A stretch of 64,000 nucleotides of DNA. Source: Thalassospira sp. ER-Se-21-Dark. GTDB taxonomy: Bacteria; Pseudomonadota; Alphaproteobacteria; Rhodospirillales; Thalassospiraceae. Both the position numbers and the translations under genes were made by a program. A model generated the notes under the pieces. It had not been told where the DNA came from. It saw only the letters and a program-made list of their open reading frames with translations, and did no database searches. Positions 1 through 10,370 of the stretch are shown piece after piece (position 1 is the first letter of the stretch; each line of letters starts with the position of its first letter). The DNA is taken from positions 434,001 through 498,000 of the forward strand of contig NZ_VDEZ01000001.1 in assembly GCF_017922435.1 (NCBI RefSeq), read 5' to 3'.

Positions 1-298
1 TCTTGATCGTACAACTCTCAGGTACAATAACGAACAGTACCTTCTTGAATTGGCCGCTCTCGTTGTGAAGATTGCAGTAATCCTCAATGATGGAGGTCTT
101 ACCAGCTCCTGTTTCACCTACCATTGTCAGAATTCCTGGCCGGGCAGCATGACGTCCTGTTTGATGGAAATTCGCAATTTTGGTCAGCGCATCCTGAAAG
201 GCATCATGTGCAATCCTGCGATCCCGAAATGCTGCAAGTTTAATAGCCTGCTCTTCGGTAAGAAGTTTCTCGAACTCATGCATCAGCTTCGCCCCCAT
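1..298 (-). CDS. tnsC: TnsC/TniB-type AAA ATPase, N-terminal part (runs off window)
   Basis: This is the N-terminal ~99 residues of a transposition regulator ATPase, the protein that links target selection to the transposase in Tn7-like elements. The translated strand shows a Walker A motif, GETGAGKTS, near residue 55, preceded by an N-terminal segment with HDAF and a GRHAARPGI stretch typical of TniB/TnsC proteins. Two in-frame ATGs are possible, at 298 and at 283. The first overlaps the tnsB stop codon by more than 20 bases and the second by 8. Either way it is translationally coupled to tnsB. The Walker B and sensor motifs lie left of position 1. Whether a TniQ/TnsD or CRISPR-Cas targeting module follows cannot be seen. 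Confidence 0.85.
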   Translation of the reverse strand, partial: MGAKLMHEFEKLLTEEQAIKLAAFRDRRIAHDAFQDALTKIANFHQTGRHAARPGILTMVGETGAGKTSIIEDYCNLHNESGQFKKVLFVIVPESCTIK

Positions 299-2366
299 CA
301 CGGTTTTGCCTTCCCGCACGAGAAGACCTCCATCCCCGTCGTTTCAATTCCTCGTCAAGTTCTTCAGGCGACTGAAATGGTGAAGTGAATTCGGTATCTG
401 GCATGACATCGTCATTATCATCTTCAGCAGCCGCGTCCGAAGCAGGCAGCGGACCATTATTGTTGCCGGCTTTCCTTTCCTCGCTGCTGACACGGTTGGC
501 CGCCTTGCGTTTCCTTTTTTGGCGACTTTTAATGAGATCTTCAGCCACTTCGAACAATGACTGCCGCACTTCGAGAAATTCATCTTCCGAGGATTTTCTC
601 AGGTCGAGCTTTTGCTTAAGCATCGCTTTGCGAATAATGCGATGACGCCAAATCGATAGTTGCGACGCATATGTCTCGTAAATGCATGTGACTGGGAGGA
701 AAACCTTCGCATGAGGGTCCTCGACAAAGATCGTCGACAAGTCCTCGGGATCAAATTTGACGCGAACGTTCGGGTTTACATTCTTCCCTGATCCATTTTT
801 CATCAGACGCTGCCGAAGCAACTGCACGGCATCCGACTGATAGCTCAATCCCATGATCTTGATACCGGCTCGGGTCAGCTTTTTTAGCTTAACCTTGAAC
901 AGCAATACAGACAGGTCTTGCTGATCGGAGATGAAACGAACCGGATGCTTCTGCACGCCGTCCTGCCATTTCTCCAGCGGAAACTGATCCAGCGTCGAAT
1001 GAACTGTAACCGCATAATCATCGACGATGAATTTCGTCAGCAGGAACTCCAAATCCTCAATTGTTAAACAGGCGGCATCCTCAGACGGATAGTCACCTCT
1101 TTGTTCTGGATTGGAAAATGTTGTGCCGGGCAAGGCATGGATCAGCTTCGTGTTTAACGTTCCGAAGAAGCGTTCAACTGCGCCCTTATAATGAGGTGTT
1201 CGAGCCGGATTATATTCCAGTGAAACACCTAGCTGACTGCAACTGTCCTGCAAATCTTGCGAGTGGAACTCCAGACCATTGTCGAGAACCAAAGTGTCCA
1301 TCAAACCAAAACACGGCCACTCTGATGAGAATTTAGAGTCCATCATGGTACCTGGTTGGGCTTTGACTTGCGACAATACTTGTTCGAGATATTGCTCTTT
1401 GGGAAGGATTGCATGCTTCAAGCAATGCATGACAGAAACATAGCTCGGCGCTTCAAAGCTAATGTAGAACCCAACAGGCATTCGACTGTAAAGGTCCAAA
1501 GCGACTGTTAACCAAGGCCTTCCAATAACCCGCCCTGACTGAAGCCTCAGGATGATGTCCATCAAGTGATGATCCACTTGCACAATGTGCAAAGGAAATC
1601 TCGCACCGACGCCAGTTCCGACAGCGGCAAAAACCTTGTCAGCTTCTTTTCGTCCTTTCTGGGCTGCCATCACTTCATAGGGATTGAGCCCTGCAAGAAA
1701 ACGGTAGATGCTTCGCGCCGAGGGTACATGCATACGCCCAGCTTCTGGGTGAAGTTTGTTTTCTTTTACCAACCGGCCTTTAAACAGCTTGAAAACATCG
1801 AGTTTCGTCTTCGGGGTTCGGATGAGGTAGTGATCCTCGATAACTTCCTGAAGTATTTCAAACGACCGGTTGCACAGACATGTCGGTCGTCGCCCCTTCA
1901 CATGGTGCCGTGGAAGAAGAGCCGTGATGTTCCGCCCACCTTTGATCCAGGCATCATACCATCTCCAAATTGCTGTGAAACTTGGCGGCATGGAAATCCC
2001 GCCCGTCACTGCGCTCTGGATCACGTCATTTATGGCGGTTGTTAAGTTGCTTTCGGCAAGATGCTCATCGACTTTTTTAACATAACTTAGCCGTTCGCGC
2101 GCAACTGCCTTGTCCCTCTCATTAAAAGCATCAAACCGTTTTTCAATTTGACCTTTTAACTTGAGCATCGTTTCAGGAACTTGCTGCTCTATTGACGCTT
2201 CACCGTCGATGATTTTTTCCACCAGTTCGCGCGTGGAGATCAGAAGAGGCTTACCTGTTTGACAACATGTGAGGTTCAGTTCACCGGTTTCGGTGTGGCA
2301 GGTGACTTTATAAACTGCCTCGTCTAAACGAACTCGAGAGTTCACGGGAATATGGATCATTGTCAT
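276..2366 (-). CDS. tnsB: Tn7-like transposase subunit TnsB (DDE integrase)
   Basis: The 696-residue product is the DDE transposase that binds the transposon ends and joins their 3' ends to target DNA. The integrase core carries the acidic triad in the expected order: D265 in VQVDHH, D362 in LVLDNG and E398 in YKGAVERFF. The N-terminal ~250 residues contain helix-turn-helix-like DNA-binding segments, and a basic and acidic tail follows the core. The start at 2366 is chosen because its ATG overlaps the tnsA stop as ATGA and has GGGGAG about 8 bases upstream. An ATG at 2393 is possible but poorly placed. Gene order tnsA-tnsB-tnsC with 4-bp and short overlaps is that of Tn7 and its relatives. 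The reading frame is intact. Confidence 0.93.
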   Translation of the reverse strand: MTMIHIPVNSRVRLDEAVYKVTCHTETGELNLTCCQTGKPLLISTRELVEKIIDGEASIEQQVPETMLKLKGQIEKRFDAFNERDKAVARERLSYVKKVDEHLAESNLTTAINDVIQSAVTGGISMPPSFTAIWRWYDAWIKGGRNITALLPRHHVKGRRPTCLCNRSFEILQEVIEDHYLIRTPKTKLDVFKLFKGRLVKENKLHPEAGRMHVPSARSIYRFLAGLNPYEVMAAQKGRKEADKVFAAVGTGVGARFPLHIVQVDHHLMDIILRLQSGRVIGRPWLTVALDLYSRMPVGFYISFEAPSYVSVMHCLKHAILPKEQYLEQVLSQVKAQPGTMMDSKFSSEWPCFGLMDTLVLDNGLEFHSQDLQDSCSQLGVSLEYNPARTPHYKGAVERFFGTLNTKLIHALPGTTFSNPEQRGDYPSEDAACLTIEDLEFLLTKFIVDDYAVTVHSTLDQFPLEKWQDGVQKHPVRFISDQQDLSVLLFKVKLKKLTRAGIKIMGLSYQSDAVQLLRQRLMKNGSGKNVNPNVRVKFDPEDLSTIFVEDPHAKVFLPVTCIYETYASQLSIWRHRIIRKAMLKQKLDLRKSSEDEFLEVRQSLFEVAEDLIKSRQKRKRKAANRVSSEERKAGNNNGPLPASDAAAEDDNDDVMPDTEFTSPFQSPEELDEELKRRGWRSSRAGRQNRDGGEADA

Positions 2367-3001
2367 TGTTCGATCTCCCCGTCGTAAAACCATACAAGGC
2401 TATCCGCGGTTATAGGCTTGTTGAGATCGACACACAGCTTGCCTTCCGCGATGTAAGGCAGTACGGCCTCAAATGCATTATCCGCACTTATTTGCCGCGC
2501 AAGTTCGCCGATTGATATGCGTTTTCTTCCGCCGAAGGCACGTGCGATCGAAATGGTGGAATATATTGTTCCACCTAGCAGACGATAAGGTTGCAGGAGA
2601 TCAACGTTTGAGACCAACGGCTCTGGGCGAATTTGATCTTCTGTCCACACTTCGAAAGAATATCCCTCACCCTGAAGCACCAGCCGGATGACTTCAAACC
2701 TATCGAATGTGTCACCTTTCAATAGTTTGTCGTTTGGCTTGACCTCGATGAATTTACGTCCCGTGCGAGTTTTGACCTCGATATCCGGGTAGTAAATCCG
2801 CTGTTTCCCAGCAAACTCGTAGATGAACCCGCCCGGCTGCGACCAGTACGCTTCCACCTCGGGCAGGACATCCAAAATTCTCATGCAATCCCGTTCGAGC
2901 TGAGATTCCCATGGAACTGAACGCCTGTTCCTGCTGCTAAAGAAACGGCCTACGACGCGGCCTTTACTGGGGGTTACTACCCTCCGTCCTGGCTTATGCA
3001 T
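2363..3001 (-). CDS. tnsA: Tn7-like transposase endonuclease subunit TnsA
   Basis: This 212-residue protein is the restriction-endonuclease-like subunit that cuts the 5' ends of the transposon, allowing cut-and-paste rather than replicative movement. The PD-(D/E)xK core is visible as LERD (E36), YYPD (D73) and IEVK (E86, K88). A TnsA C-terminal domain follows. The start at 3001 is preferred over an upstream ATG at 3031 because AGGAG lies 7 bases before it. Having tnsA as a separate gene distinguishes the element from TnsA-less families (Tn5053, type V-K CAST) and from TnsAB fusions. It is the gene nearest the transposon end, as in Tn7. Confidence 0.92.
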   Translation of the reverse strand: MHKPGRRVVTPSKGRVVGRFFSSRNRRSVPWESQLERDCMRILDVLPEVEAYWSQPGGFIYEFAGKQRIYYPDIEVKTRTGRKFIEVKPNDKLLKGDTFDRFEVIRLVLQGEGYSFEVWTEDQIRPEPLVSNVDLLQPYRLLGGTIYSTISIARAFGGRKRISIGELARQISADNAFEAVLPYIAEGKLCVDLNKPITADSLVWFYDGEIEQ

Positions 3002-3767
3002 ATCATTCTCCTCATCGCTGAATTTAGGCAAAGTAGTCCTGTGGCGTGCTTGACACGCAGTGCTTGCCTGAGCGTAGGGAACGTGCTAAAGGAGAGACTT
3101 CTCACATCTTATCGCTTTAGCGACGTAACCAACCGTCTCAGACATTCTGGGGCGGTTTTTGCGTTTTGGGCCTCATGAGTTGTTTTCGTTGGAAAGAATG
3201 TTTCCGACTGACCACTTAAAGGTCAAGCCCCCCTCATTTCCATACGACCTTACCCACACCACTCACAATTTTCTGAGCCGGTTCGATGGGCGTTTTTTAT
3301 GCGTGAACTGGTATTTTTTTGAGAAGGTAGCGATACAATGTCTTTTTGCATTTTGCGAAAAGACAGGATGGGAAATTGCAGTGTTCATCGTCAATTTCGA
3401 GAGGTTGATACATTGTAATAGTCGTATCAGCCTCCTATTCAAGATTCAGAATATAGCGCGACAAAAAGCCAGAACGTTCTCTCAGACGCTCCGATATTGA
3501 GATCAAAAAAATTTTGCCTAGGACAATTATTTCGGCATCAAAATTTTCAGAGGTTTGGGAATCGGTAGGGACTCGAAGAAACCTTCTCCCGAAAAAGGCA
3601 GAATTTGTCCCTAGACGTCATCAGATCGGGACCGAATATTCACCTACAGAAATGCAAGGGAAGCGGCTAATAAGAATCTGACGAGCAATTCGACCAACAG
3701 AGATATGAATTATGATTACGGAAATGTAGCCTCACCTATAGAAGGCTATTTTGCCCCCAAAGGGCAT
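3002..3767. other. Non-coding segment between tnsA and the transposon end
   Basis: About 770 bases without a convincing gene. A 113-codon open frame on the plus strand (3159-3500) has no recognisable motif and no ribosome binding site, so it is not called. The segment is more AT-rich than the flanking chromosome. It contains a 7-bp inverted pair TAGGGAC/GTCCCTA at 3566-3572 and 3607-3613, and near 3543-3560 a stretch loosely like the terminal repeats, possibly a diverged TnsB site. The tnsA promoter must lie here. Confidence 0.5.
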
Positions 3768-3846
3768 TGTCGAGTGCCAGTTTCATCATTTCCGGCGAGA
3801 ATTTCATCTTCTCTGGCGAAAATTTCAACTTTTGTGGCACTCGACA
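3768..3846. repeat. Tn7-like transposon end: three 21-bp repeats within a 12-bp inverted pair
   Basis: Three adjacent 21-bp direct repeats (3781-3801, 3802-3822, 3823-3843) share the pattern TTTCA(T/A)C followed by (T/C)GGC. They are the right length and spacing for tandem TnsB binding sites. The outermost runs into ACA at 3844-3846, the expected TGT...ACA terminus. The same 12 bp, TGTCGAGTGCCA, occurs at 3768-3779 and in inverted form at 3835-3846, enclosing the repeats. I infer that 3846 is the element boundary. The next five bases (ACAAA, 3847-3851) would be the target duplication. The partner end lies outside the window. Confidence 0.7.
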
Positions 3847-3853
3847 ACAAAAA

Positions 3854-3930
3854 TGGTAGGCCCGGAGGGACTTGAACCCCCAACCAGACCGTTATGAGCG
3901 GTCGGCTCTAACCAATTGAGCTACGGGCCC
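3854..3930 (-). tRNA. tRNA with CAT anticodon, probably tRNA-Ile2 (elongator Met possible)
   Basis: A 77-nt cloverleaf folds on the minus strand. The acceptor stem GGGCCCG pairs with CGGGCCT (one G-U at 1-72), the D stem is GCTC/GAGC, the anticodon stem GACCG/CGGTC, and the T arm GGGGG/CCCTC with loop TTCAAGT. A73 and an encoded CCA follow. The anticodon loop CTCATAA reads CAT. Sequence around the anticodon and acceptor arms resembles the alphaproteobacterial Ile2 tRNA, whose C34 is modified to lysidine by TilS, more than elongator Met. The 3' end lies 7 bp from the Tn7-like terminus, so the natural downstream sequence has been displaced. Confidence 0.93.
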
Positions 3931-3950
3931 CCAAGACAAATGTCCGGGTA

Positions 3951-3983
3951 AAGAAAAGACCGCACCGGTGATCCGGTGCGGTC
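3951..3983 (-). terminator. Intrinsic terminator-like hairpin between rpoD and the tRNA
   Basis: A perfect 11-bp stem (GACCGCACCGG with CCGGTGCGGTC, loop of 4) at 3958-3983 is followed on the minus strand by TTTTCTTT. It is placed to end rpoD transcription, but also lies between a possible tRNA promoter and the tRNA. Confidence 0.75.
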
Positions 3984-3987
3984 CCGA

Positions 3988-4015
3988 AAACTAGCGATTT
4001 TCCGGCCAAGGTCAA
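3988..4015 (-). promoter_or_regulatory. Possible sigma-70 promoter for the tRNA
   Basis: On the minus strand, CTTGACC (-35, 4010-4015) and TAGTTT (-10, 3988-3993) are separated by 16 bases, close to the alphaproteobacterial stable-RNA promoter pattern. It lies between the rpoD stop codon and the hairpin. If used, the hairpin would be in the tRNA leader. Confidence 0.4.
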
Positions 4016-4036
4016 GCCCGAACGTCGCGTAATTTC

Positions 4037-6118
<2,082 letters not shown>

Positions 6119-6234
6119 CTATTCCCCGTTTCCCGCTGGGTACGTTCGTACCGTTGTTGTCCCAAGCGCCGTGTCTTTCAGCGCAAATCACAAATAGCCC
6201 GATCGCTGATCCAGACCACACACGTGATCAATGA

Positions 6235-8124
6235 TCAGTCGTCGAGCTTAAACACTTTCTCCCGGCGTCGGGCCAGATCCTCTCGTCTGTGAGAAAATCT
6301 TTCCCATTCCTCCTCGCTGGTATCTGCTGCCAACTGTCGGACGGCGTATTTTGCCTCTTCGTCCTCCAGGGAGCTTACAGCCATGGAAAAAACCTGTTTC
6401 CAACCCGTCAGGGCCCGTTCGAGCGGCGTTTCGGGCTTGGCGAAAGCAGCGTGCGCTATAACATCGGCACTAACCACCCGCAAAACTGTCTCTGACAGCC
6501 CGTCGCGCTCCAATTGGGCCTTGATCGTTTCGCAATCAAGTCCAGGATCATCGTCAAGCAGCTTTAAGACGGCCCGACGAAGATTGTCAAGCGCGGAGTC
6601 TGCACAACTATAGATTCCCAGCTGTTCACCAATCTCATCATGCAAGGCAGGATGGTTGATCAATGTCAGCAAAAGAATGGAGTCTTGCAGGTCACGCTTC
6701 TTTTGCATGGGTGGTCGCGACATGCCCGGAACCGCTTTACCGGCCGGACCCCAGAAATGGTCATTTTTTCCGCGTTTGCCACCCCATCCGGATTTTTTAT
6801 TTTGGAAATTGCCCGAATTTCCCGACCGGTTTGCGGGCTTTCCGCCCCGATCCCCCTTGAACAGCTTCCAGATACGGTCGCGGAAAAACGAATTGTATTG
6901 CGACCGCACCGCTTCATCAGCAATCACGGAGATGCGTTGATTTATCGTCGCCTCGAGCGCAGCACGACGTTCCGGGGTGTCAATCTTGTGCGTGCCCGCA
7001 TCCATGCGCCAGACAAGCTCGGCCAACGGCACGGCATGTTCGATGATCTTGCGAAAACTGTTAAAGCCATCCGGGGCTGCCATCAGGCTGTCTGGGTCTT
7101 CACCCTCGGGCAGGATCGAAAACAGCAATGACTTGCCCGGGCGCAAAATCGGCAGTGCGCGTTCTGCGGCACGCACCGCTGCGCGCTTACCGGCAACATC
7201 GCCATCCAGACACAGGATCGGCTCGTTGGTCATTTTCCAAAGTTCGCCAATCTGTTCTTCGGTCACCGCGGTTCCAAGTGGTGCCACCGCCCCGCGAAAG
7301 CCCGCACGGTGCAGGGCAATCACATCCATATAGCCCTCGGTAACAATAATCGGCGCATCCTGTTGCGATGCTTCACGTGCCTGTGGAAGGCCATAAAGCA
7401 AACGCCCCTTGTGAAACAGCGGCGTATCCGGGCTGTTGAGGTATTTCGGCTTGCCATCACCCATGACGCGCCCGCCAAAGGCCACCACCCGTCCACGGCG
7501 ATCCAGGATCGGGAACATGACCCGCCCCCGAAAGCGGTCATAGCTTTGCCGCTTGCCATCTTCAGGCTCGATCAGAAGCCCGGCCTCGATCATCAGTTTT
7601 TCATCGATATCTTCGCGCTTGAGCGCTGCCTTCAGCGCCCCGCGACTGTCCGGGGCATAGCCCAGCCGGAAGTCGGATATCGTCTTGTCATCGAGCCCGC
7701 GCTGATGGAAGTAATCAAGCCCCTCCTTGCCTTCGGGCATGCGCAACATGCGTTCGAAAAACGCACAGGCTGCCTCCATGACCTCGTAAAGGGTTTTGGC
7801 TTTCTGTTCGCGTTCCTGGGCTTCGCGGGATTGCTTGGGGACTTCCATGCCGACCTGATTGGCCAGCACCTCGACCGCCTCGATAAAGGTCAGGCCACGG
7901 GTATTCATCACAAAGCTGATGACATCGCCATGCGCCCCACAACCAAAGCAGTGATAGAAACCCTTTTGCTCATTGACCGTAAAGGACGGGGATTTTTCAG
8001 AATGGAACGGGCACAGCCCGGAATATTCCCGGCCGCGTTTGATCAGCTTCACCGATGTACCGACGACATCCGCCAGTCCCACCCGCGCCCGCAGGTCGTC
8101 TAGAAACGACTGGGGAAAGCTCAT
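6235..8124 (-). CDS. dnaG: DNA primase DnaG
   Basis: The 629-residue primase lays down RNA primers at the replication fork. The CHC2 zinc-binding domain is at the N terminus, with ligands C38, H41, C59 and C62 (CPFH and CFGCG). The RNA polymerase core and TOPRIM domain follow, with IIVTEGYMDVIAL carrying the conserved Glu and LCLDGDVAGKRA carrying the DxD-type metal site. The C-terminal ~150 residues after a Gly/Asn/Lys-rich linker (around 425-465) form the DnaB-binding part. It lies between yqeY and rpoD, all on the minus strand, as expected for the macromolecular synthesis cluster in this class. Confidence 0.97.
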   Translation of the reverse strand: MSFPQSFLDDLRARVGLADVVGTSVKLIKRGREYSGLCPFHSEKSPSFTVNEQKGFYHCFGCGAHGDVISFVMNTRGLTFIEAVEVLANQVGMEVPKQSREAQEREQKAKTLYEVMEAACAFFERMLRMPEGKEGLDYFHQRGLDDKTISDFRLGYAPDSRGALKAALKREDIDEKLMIEAGLLIEPEDGKRQSYDRFRGRVMFPILDRRGRVVAFGGRVMGDGKPKYLNSPDTPLFHKGRLLYGLPQAREASQQDAPIIVTEGYMDVIALHRAGFRGAVAPLGTAVTEEQIGELWKMTNEPILCLDGDVAGKRAAVRAAERALPILRPGKSLLFSILPEGEDPDSLMAAPDGFNSFRKIIEHAVPLAELVWRMDAGTHKIDTPERRAALEATINQRISVIADEAVRSQYNSFFRDRIWKLFKGDRGGKPANRSGNSGNFQNKKSGWGGKRGKNDHFWGPAGKAVPGMSRPPMQKKRDLQDSILLLTLINHPALHDEIGEQLGIYSCADSALDNLRRAVLKLLDDDPGLDCETIKAQLERDGLSETVLRVVSADVIAHAAFAKPETPLERALTGWKQVFSMAVSSLEDEEAKYAVRQLAADTSEEEWERFSHRREDLARRREKVFKLDD

Positions 8125-8284
8125 GTGTGCCCCGTTCCCGTAATGTCACAGCAGTGTGCTGCAACTCTGTTGATTGGTCCCTGCCCCGGTTGACCTGATT
8201 GATGTGATTATTGTCCGGTCCCGGGACGACGAAAGCCGGACGATTTTACACGCCCGGCTTTCAAATGACATAGTCCTGTTGCGA

Positions 8285-8740
8285 TTAACCCAACAGTTTT
8301 TTGGCGACACCACCGGCTTTGCCGAAATCCATCGTGCCGCTGTATTTTTCGCGAAGGGCTGCCATGGTGCGGCCCATATCCTTAAGGCAGGTCGCACCGA
8401 TTTCCGAAACAGTGCCACGCACGGCGTCTTCGATTTCTTCGTCGGACAGTTGGGCCGGCAGGAACTTTTCGATGACCTCGATCTCGGAGGCTTCCTGTTC
8501 TGCCAGTTCCGGGCGATTGCCCTTGGTGTACATTTCAATGCTTTCTCGGCGCTGTTTTACCATCGCCTGAAGCAGATTGATGATTTCATCATCTGAAATG
8601 CCATCGGTGTTGCCGTCGCTCCGTGCGGCGATATCGCGTTCTTTCAGTGCCGCCAGAATAAGGCGCACGGTGGTTACGGAGCAGGCATCCTTGGCAAGGA
8701 CGGCCTTTTTCAAAGCGTCGTTAAGCTGCGATCGCAGCAT
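8285..8740 (-). CDS. GatB/YqeY domain protein
   Basis: This 151-residue protein is a stand-alone YqeY-type protein, related to the tail domain of the GatB amidotransferase subunit that binds tRNA. Family features are the N-terminal LRSQLNDALKKAVLAKD and the C-terminal MGRTMAALREKYSGTMDFGKAGGVAKKLLG. Its exact role is not established; a tRNA-related function is presumed. It sits upstream of dnaG on the same strand and is divergent from carA, a conserved order in alphaproteobacteria. Confidence 0.92.
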   Translation of the reverse strand: MLRSQLNDALKKAVLAKDACSVTTVRLILAALKERDIAARSDGNTDGISDDEIINLLQAMVKQRRESIEMYTKGNRPELAEQEASEIEVIEKFLPAQLSDEEIEDAVRGTVSEIGATCLKDMGRTMAALREKYSGTMDFGKAGGVAKKLLG

Positions 8741-9107
8741 GGCTCATCTCTGATTCTGTGGAAGAAAGGAGCGAACATACCGCAAAACGGCATTTGACGC
8801 AAAGAAAACGTTAACACATAAGTTATTGATTTTATTGCAAAAATAAAAGTTTAGATGCGTCCTTGACATGCCATGGCGACTCCCGTAGACATCCGCCAAT
8901 TTGCCTGCCGGGATCACGCTTTGCCCCGCTTTTCGCATACCTTGCTGACGCTTTTGCGCTGTCGGCATACCTTGCTGGAAACCACTTGGCACGTCTGCAT
9001 GGCCGGTATGCAGGTTAACAGCAGCCGTTTTTGTCGGCCTGCGCAGAATTATTATATATAAAAAGAATCCGTGTTTCACCGTGGAAAGATCGAAAGGACA
9101 TTTGCCA
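8741..9107. promoter_or_regulatory. yqeY-carA divergent control region with two 13-bp direct repeats
   Basis: This 367-bp region has no gene. GCATACCTTGCTG occurs at 8935-8947 and 8965-8977, exactly 30 bp (about three helical turns) apart, upstream of carA. A likely carA promoter is TTGTCG (9031-9036) and TATATA (9053-9058) with 16-bp spacing. The part near yqeY (8800-8860) is AT-rich. Confidence 0.5.
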
Positions 9108-10274
9108 ATGTCAGCGCCCACGCACACCCCGCCCCCTGGTGCTTCTGCCGTTCTGGTTCTCGCAGATGGTTCAGTTTTTTGGGGACGCGGCGTCGGGGCC
9201 CGAGGAGAGGTCGTTGGTGAAGTCTGCTTCAACACGTCGATCACGGGCTATCAGGAAATCATGACCGACCCTTCCTATGCCGGTCAGATGATCACCTTTA
9301 CCTTCCCCCATATCGGCAATGTCGGCACCAACGACGAAGATATCGAAAACGCCAAACCGGTCGCCCTTGGCTGCATCCTGCGCCAGGACATTACCGAGCC
9401 GTCAAACTACCGCGCCCAGAAACATTTCAACGACTGGCTTGCTGAACATGGCCGGATCGGGATCGCCGGTGTAGATACCCGGCGCCTGACCAAACGCATC
9501 CGGACCGAAGGCGCGCCAAACGGTGTGATCTGCCACAGCGAAGATGGCAGTTTTGATATCGAAGCCCTGATCGCCAAGGCCAACGAATGGCCGGGCCTCG
9601 AAGGCATGGACCTTGCCAAGGACAACAGCTGCACCACCGGTTACGACTGGGACGAAGCCCTTTGGACCCGCGAAGGCGGATACGGCAAGGTTGGCAATGC
9701 CAAGCACCATGTCGTTGCCATCGATTACGGCGTAAAGCGCAACATCCTGCGCAACCTGGCAAGCCTTGATTGCAAGGTCTCGGTTGTTCCGGCCACCACC
9801 TCGGCCGATGAAATCCTTGCGATGAACCCGGATGGCATCTTCCTGTCCAACGGCCCGGGCGATCCGGCCGCCACCGGTGAATATGCGGTTCCGACAATCA
9901 AAACCCTGATCGAAAGCGGCAAGCCTGTATTCGGGATTTGCCTGGGTCATCAGATGATGGCGCTCGCCCTGGGTGCGAAAACCATGAAGATGGATGTCGG
10001 CCATCGTGGTGCGAACCACCCGGTCAAGGACACGACCACGGGTGTTGTTGAAATCACATCCCAAAACCATGGCTTTGTCGTCGACAAGGACAGCCTGCCT
10101 GACAACGTCGAAGCAACGCACTTCTCGCTGTTTGATGGATCCCTTGCCGGTCTGCGCCTGAAAGACAAGCCGGTCTTCGCTGTTCAGTACCACCCCGAAG
10201 CATCGCCGGGGCCGCATGACAGCCACTACCTGTTCAAACGTTTCGTTGGCCTGATCGAGGACGCCAAAGCCTGA
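9108..10274 (+). CDS. carA: Carbamoyl-phosphate synthase small subunit
   Basis: CarA hydrolyses glutamine and passes ammonia to CarB for carbamoyl phosphate, the precursor of pyrimidines and arginine. The 388-residue product has the N-terminal CPSase small-chain domain (FNTSITGYQEIMTDPSY) and a C-terminal class I glutamine amidotransferase domain. The nucleophile Cys is in FGICLGHQMMALALG and the His-Glu pair in VQYHPEASPGPHD. The start at 9108 is preferred over a GTG at 9081 because AAGGA lies 9 bases before it. carB follows after about 95 bases on the same strand. Confidence 0.97.
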   Translation: MSAPTHTPPPGASAVLVLADGSVFWGRGVGARGEVVGEVCFNTSITGYQEIMTDPSYAGQMITFTFPHIGNVGTNDEDIENAKPVALGCILRQDITEPSNYRAQKHFNDWLAEHGRIGIAGVDTRRLTKRIRTEGAPNGVICHSEDGSFDIEALIAKANEWPGLEGMDLAKDNSCTTGYDWDEALWTREGGYGKVGNAKHHVVAIDYGVKRNILRNLASLDCKVSVVPATTSADEILAMNPDGIFLSNGPGDPAATGEYAVPTIKTLIESGKPVFGICLGHQMMALALGAKTMKMDVGHRGANHPVKDTTTGVVEITSQNHGFVVDKDSLPDNVEATHFSLFDGSLAGLRLKDKPVFAVQYHPEASPGPHDSHYLFKRFVGLIEDAKA

Positions 10275-10370
10275 TCCCCTGATCAGGACACGCCCGAGAT
10301 TACGCGATTAACGGACTTAAACGAGGCGGTGCAGCCATAGCGCCTGCCCTTGCGAAAAGCGGAAAACGAC

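Noticed and set aside
3159-3500. 113-codon open frame between tnsA and the transposon end
   Set aside because: No ribosome site, no motif, AT-rich terminal region where regulatory and end sequences are expected.
3781-3843. Tandem 21-bp repeats considered as a CRISPR array
   Set aside because: Repeats abut without spacers, are imperfect, and sit at a transposon terminus; TnsB sites explain them better.
3768-3846. 79-bp inverted-repeat unit considered as an independent MITE
   Set aside because: Flanking 5-bp sequences (GGCAT and ACAAA) do not match, so there is no target duplication of its own.
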